Made by a program: the position numbers and the translations under genes. From assembly GCA_945876035.1 (NCBI GenBank), contig CAMCMU010000017.1, forward strand, positions 20,566 through 84,565: a DNA stretch of 64,000 nt, given 5' to 3'. Origin of the DNA: Schlesneria paludicola DSM 18645. GTDB taxonomy: Bacteria; Planctomycetota; Planctomycetia; Planctomycetales; Planctomycetaceae. Positions 61,159 through 64,000 of the stretch are shown one piece after another (the first letter of the stretch is position 1; each line of letters opens with the position of its first letter). The notes under the pieces were generated by a model. It saw only the letters and a list, made by a program, of their open reading frames with translations, did not search any database and was not told the origin of the DNA.

Positions 61159-62217
61159 ATGAACGACGATGCTCTTGAATTTCTCAAAAAATTGCTGCTT
61201 GCGCCCAGTCCGTCGGGTTACGAAAAGCCGGTCCAAGATGTGGTTCGGCAATTTGCCAAGACGTTTGCGACGGACATCAAATCCGATTGGCATGGCAACG
61301 TGATTGCAGCGGTCAACCCCGGTGGGTCACCGCGGATCATGCTGGCCGGACATTGTGATCAAATTGGGCTGTTGGTTAAGCATATTGATGACAGGGGATA
61401 TCTGTGGGTTCATGCCATCGGCGGATGGGACCCCCAGGTATTAATTGGTCAAAATGTCCAAGTTTGGACGACACAGGGTGCTGTTGCCGGTGTGATCGCG
61501 AGAAAGCCGATTCATCTCCAATCACCAGAGGACAGGAAGACCGTGCCGGAAATCAAGAATTTGTGGGTTGATATCGCTGCGAATAGTGGGGACGAAGCGC
61601 GTCAGATCGTTGCGATTGGCGATCCCATCACGGTGGAGCTTGGTTTTCGAGAACTTCGCAACGGGCTCATTTCCGCTCCCGGCATGGATAACAAAGTCGG
61701 TGTGTGGACAGTCATGACCGCGGCACAACGGATTTCTCAGAGACATCCCCAGGCCGCGGTCTTCGCCGTCTCCACCGTCCAAGAAGAGATTGGCCTGCGA
61801 GGGGTTCAGACAAGCGCATTTCAGATTGATCCGCAATTGGGGATTGTGGTCGATGTCACACACGCCACCGATTGTCCAACGATTGACGAGACCCAATATG
61901 GGCGGATCAAAGTTGGTCTGGGTCCCGTACTTTATCGCGGTCCGAATGTAAATCCGGTGGTCTTCCGGCAACTGGTTCAGCAGGCGGACGAGGGAGCGAT
62001 TCCCGTTCAAATCAATGGTTTGGCAACGGCCGCGAGCAATGATGCTGCGGAACTACAATTGACACGAGGCGGTGTCGCGACGGGACTCGTCTGTCTCCCG
62101 AACCGCTATATGCACAGCCCGGTGGAAGTTGTTTCCCGGGAAGATTTGCATTTTGCCGCCGAACTGATTGCGAGGTTCTGCCTCTCCGTTGATTCTTCCA
62201 CCGATTTCACGCCGTGA
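61159..62217 (+). CDS. M42-family aminopeptidase
   Basis: 352-residue dinuclear metallopeptidase of the M42 (glutamyl aminopeptidase/endoglucanase-like) family, cytoplasmic. Metal and catalytic residues: His and Asp in AGHCDQIGL, Asp in GMDNKVGVWT, Glu-Glu in VQEEIGLRG, Asp in DVTHATD, and His in RYMHSPVEV. These enzymes form tetrahedral complexes that trim peptides. ATG 61159 is preceded by CAGGAA about ten bases upstream; TTG 61156 is adjacent and in frame. Not linked to neighbours. Confidence 0.92.
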   Translation: MNDDALEFLKKLLLAPSPSGYEKPVQDVVRQFAKTFATDIKSDWHGNVIAAVNPGGSPRIMLAGHCDQIGLLVKHIDDRGYLWVHAIGGWDPQVLIGQNVQVWTTQGAVAGVIARKPIHLQSPEDRKTVPEIKNLWVDIAANSGDEARQIVAIGDPITVELGFRELRNGLISAPGMDNKVGVWTVMTAAQRISQRHPQAAVFAVSTVQEEIGLRGVQTSAFQIDPQLGIVVDVTHATDCPTIDETQYGRIKVGLGPVLYRGPNVNPVVFRQLVQQADEGAIPVQINGLATAASNDAAELQLTRGGVATGLVCLPNRYMHSPVEVVSREDLHFAAELIARFCLSVDSSTDFTP

Positions 62218-62482
62218 CGGCGTTCGAGCCTCACAATGTGTCTCCGCGGCGAGGGACTCCGCCAGCGTTCAGTGCGCCTCCGCAATTTGAACATTGCCTC
62301 AATTTCAAGGCTTCTGCTATATAACGCACTGTTCGAAGCCAAGGTAAATGTCGGAGCCAAGTAAAGGCCCCGTCTTTCCAGAGGGACAGATTGCATCAGT
62401 CGAATCCCCGTTTTTGATTTGAGGCGAAGAAACGCTGAAATCGGGCCAGATGATTAGATTTTCAGGGAGGCATTGATCTGTT

Positions 62483-63274
62483 ATGGCGCGATTTACGCAG
62501 GCCGATCTGGTGGAACTCAACAAGGCATTTGAAGACCGTTCACCAGCAGACCTTCTCCGTTGGACGAAAGACATATTCGGCAAGCGGGTGGCGGCGTTGA
62601 CGGCTATGCAAAAAGCCGGAAGTGTCATCTGTCACATGATTAGCTCCATGAAGATCAACATGAATGTTCTGTTTGTCGATACGGGTGTCAATTTTCCGGA
62701 AACGCTGGAAACACAGCACCGACTCGCCCAAGCCTACGGACTGAAGATCATGACACTGCACCCCGAAAAAACGATGGAACAGCAAACACGAGAATATGGT
62801 GTTCTCTATCTGACACCCGAGGGGCAGAAGCACTGTTGTGAGATGCGCAAGACGGAGCCACTTTTGGCGACGCGAGGCGACTATGATTGCCTGATCGGAA
62901 GTTTGCGCCGTGCCGAAGGGGGTGCCCGAGGCGGTTGCCCGATTCTATCCGTCGATCCGTCGATGAATTGCGTGCGCATCAATCCCCTCGCAAATTTTTC
63001 TGACGAACACATGGAAAATTACATTGCCGAGCATTCGGTAATTATCAATCCGCTGCACAGCCAAGGGTTCTCCACAATCAGTTGCAATCGATGTACGACG
63101 CCTGTTCTGCCGAATGAGCCAAAGCGGGCCGGTCGTTGGCGGCATCTTGGCCCGTGGTCCGTCTACTGTGGCATCAATCCGACGGACCTTGGGGGAGGGA
63201 CATCCTTGGCGATCGATCTGCCTCAGGAATTGATCGATCGCTTGTTGGGTCGTACGACAGACTTCAGCATCTAG
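62483..63274 (+). CDS. cysH: phosphoadenylyl/adenylyl-sulfate reductase (CysH-like)
   Basis: 263-residue thiol-dependent reductase of the PAPS/APS reductase family, which reduces activated sulfate to sulfite. Visible: the adenylate-binding [27 protein letters not shown], the cysteine pair in [24 protein letters not shown], and the late CNRCTTPV with GRW. The CC plus CxxC cysteine set is that of [4Fe-4S] APS reductases rather than cysteine-only PAPS reductases. No other sulfur-assimilation gene lies nearby. ATG 62483 is preceded by GGGAGG about 13 bases upstream. Confidence 0.85.
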   Translation: MARFTQADLVELNKAFEDRSPADLLRWTKDIFGKRVAALTAMQKAGSVICHMISSMKINMNVLFVDTGVNFPETLETQHRLAQAYGLKIMTLHPEKTMEQQTREYGVLYLTPEGQKHCCEMRKTEPLLATRGDYDCLIGSLRRAEGGARGGCPILSVDPSMNCVRINPLANFSDEHMENYIAEHSVIINPLHSQGFSTISCNRCTTPVLPNEPKRAGRWRHLGPWSVYCGINPTDLGGGTSLAIDLPQELIDRLLGRTTDFSI

Positions 63275-63758
63275 CCGCAACGCGGCCTTTGCCCTGACGA
63301 TTGTCCCCCAGGGTGGCCCAGGCCTCGACGCAAACACGTACTGTCGGCGACGCCCTCTGCGGAAGACGTGAACTGCGGCGAGGGAGATTTGCTTCGTGTT
63401 GAAGGTCGCGTGGACCGTCGGTGTCAGGCTGCCGGAAATAGGTGGCATGATGTCGTCGCGATCCGCCCACACCGCTTCTACGCCCGCCCGCTTGGCCTGC
63501 GCGAACAGCCAGAACGATTCGGTGATCGCCTTTCGCAAAGTGGTGTCTGGCACAACTGCCGCATTGGGCGCCCGGTCCAATACTGTTGCCCACGTAGAAA
63601 AAAGGGGGGCAAACCGAATTTGACATGGTTGCTAGAAACGGTTCCTAACACCTTGTTTAGGCTCTCCAGCAGGTGCCGTGGGCCCTGCAAAAATAGGCCA
63701 GCGAATCCGCGTCCTTCGCACGCAAAATTGGCACGAAAATCCGTTCAGACTTCCTGAT
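63275..63758. other. intergenic region next to integrase gene, no gene recognised
   Basis: About 480 bases. The minus strand is open over much of it in a shifting pattern but no domain is recognisable. A short inverted repeat CCTAA-CACCTTGT-TTAGG lies near 63646-63662; it only faintly resembles the ends of integron attC sites. Confidence 0.45.
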
Positions 63759-64000
63759 CTACAACGTATCGACCGGACTGACCACGCCTAACGGTCCCTG
63801 GTTGAGCATATGCGTGTAGATCATCGTCGTCTCCACTTGGCTGTGTCCCAACAACTGCTGCACCGTGCGGATGTCTTGTCCGGCCTCCAGCAGATGGGTG
63901 GCGAAACTATGGCGGAAACAATGCGGCGTGAACCGAATCGTCAACCCCGCCTCCCGCACCGCCGCCCGTACCGCCCGCTGCAAATGCTGCTCATCCACAT
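63759..64000 (-). CDS. integron-integrase-like tyrosine recombinase, C-terminal part (cut by window edge)
   Basis: C-terminal 80 residues of a tyrosine recombinase: [17 protein letters not shown] with the catalytic His and Arg, [21 protein letters not shown] with His and the nucleophilic Tyr, and an ending [13 protein letters not shown]. That last block closely matches the C-terminus of integron integrases (IntI), as I recall, more than phage or XerC/D recombinases. The gene runs off the right edge, so the start and any IntI-specific alpha-I2 insertion are not visible. If it is IntI, the attI site and cassettes would lie beyond position 64000, upstream of the gene. Confidence 0.8.
   Translation of the reverse strand, partial: VDEQHLQRAVRAAVREAGLTIRFTPHCFRHSFATHLLEAGQDIRTVQQLLGHSQVETTMIYTHMLNQGPLGVVSPVDTL

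Noticed and set aside
62945..63580. 211-codon minus-strand frame overlapping the CysH-like gene
   Set aside because: Antisense to the CysH-like gene for most of its length; no recognisable domain in the remaining part.
63640..63670. Possible attC-like site next to the integrase
   Set aside because: Only a 5-bp inverted repeat (CCTAA/TTAGG) with weak resemblance to R'/R'' boxes; it lies downstream of the integrase rather than on the attI side.

Overview
The window comes from a planctomycete chromosome (my inference: order Planctomycetales). Marker families are a c-type cytochrome (PSCyt1)-WD40 protein, a giant PSCyt1-WD40-DUF1549-DUF1553 protein followed by a DUF1501 protein, a BBP7-type outer-membrane protein, Tat-exported Gfo/Idh and TIM-barrel proteins, a futalosine-pathway menaquinone gene and remains of a sulfatase/sulfatase-modifying pair. 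Genes lie on both strands in short runs, with Shine-Dalgarno sites of variable strength and several GTG or TTG starts. I recognised no rRNA, tRNA, CRISPR array or complete insertion sequence.

Left part (1-13 kb): aceE-aceF (pyruvate dehydrogenase), trxB, an M24 peptidase, an ArsC-like thiol protein, a 2-hydroxyacid dehydrogenase, a MetW-like methyltransferase, mqnD with an SDR oxidoreductase, a gamma-glutamylcyclotransferase-like protein and a PAP2 phosphatase. From 13 to 25 kb: a GlsB/YeaQ-type membrane protein, the first PSCyt1-WD40 protein, an unlisted 28-residue basic protein with its own ribosome site and terminator, a DJ-1/PfpI protein, a Gfo/Idh oxidoreductase, then btaA - histidine kinase - dus on one strand, YbjQ and an HpaI-like aldolase.

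From 25 to 32 kb lies the most rearranged stretch: a secreted protein that looks like a gluconolactonase remnant fused to a second secreted domain, dapF with a RidA-like gene, a TIM-barrel sugar isomerase-like protein, a collapsed arylsulfatase/formylglycine-generating-enzyme pair, and a nitrilase. From 32.8 to 39.5 kb is the two-gene planctomycete module (1707-residue multi-domain cytochrome plus DUF1501). The head of the giant protein is a paralogue, blade for blade, of the shorter PSCyt1-WD40 protein at 13.5 kb.

Right part (39.7-64 kb): mostly housekeeping: apgM, an aminotransferase, clpC with a textbook terminator, a BBP7 protein, eno, guaA, tsaC/Sua5, an EF-hand secreted protein, bioD, an alpha/beta-hydrolase fold protein without a recognisable Ser/His pair, an AstE/aspartoacylase-like deacylase, an unknown membrane protein, a beta-propeller protein, plsY, a BON-domain protein, an M42 aminopeptidase and a CysH-like reductase. 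The last 240 bases encode the C-terminal end of a tyrosine recombinase resembling integron integrases, so any cassette array would lie beyond the right edge.

No single unmistakable new defence or mobile system is visible. The best leads are the 28-residue protein, the chimeric secreted protein, the decayed sulfatase locus, the paralogous cytochrome-propeller heads, the missing canonical start of dus and the integrase at the edge.
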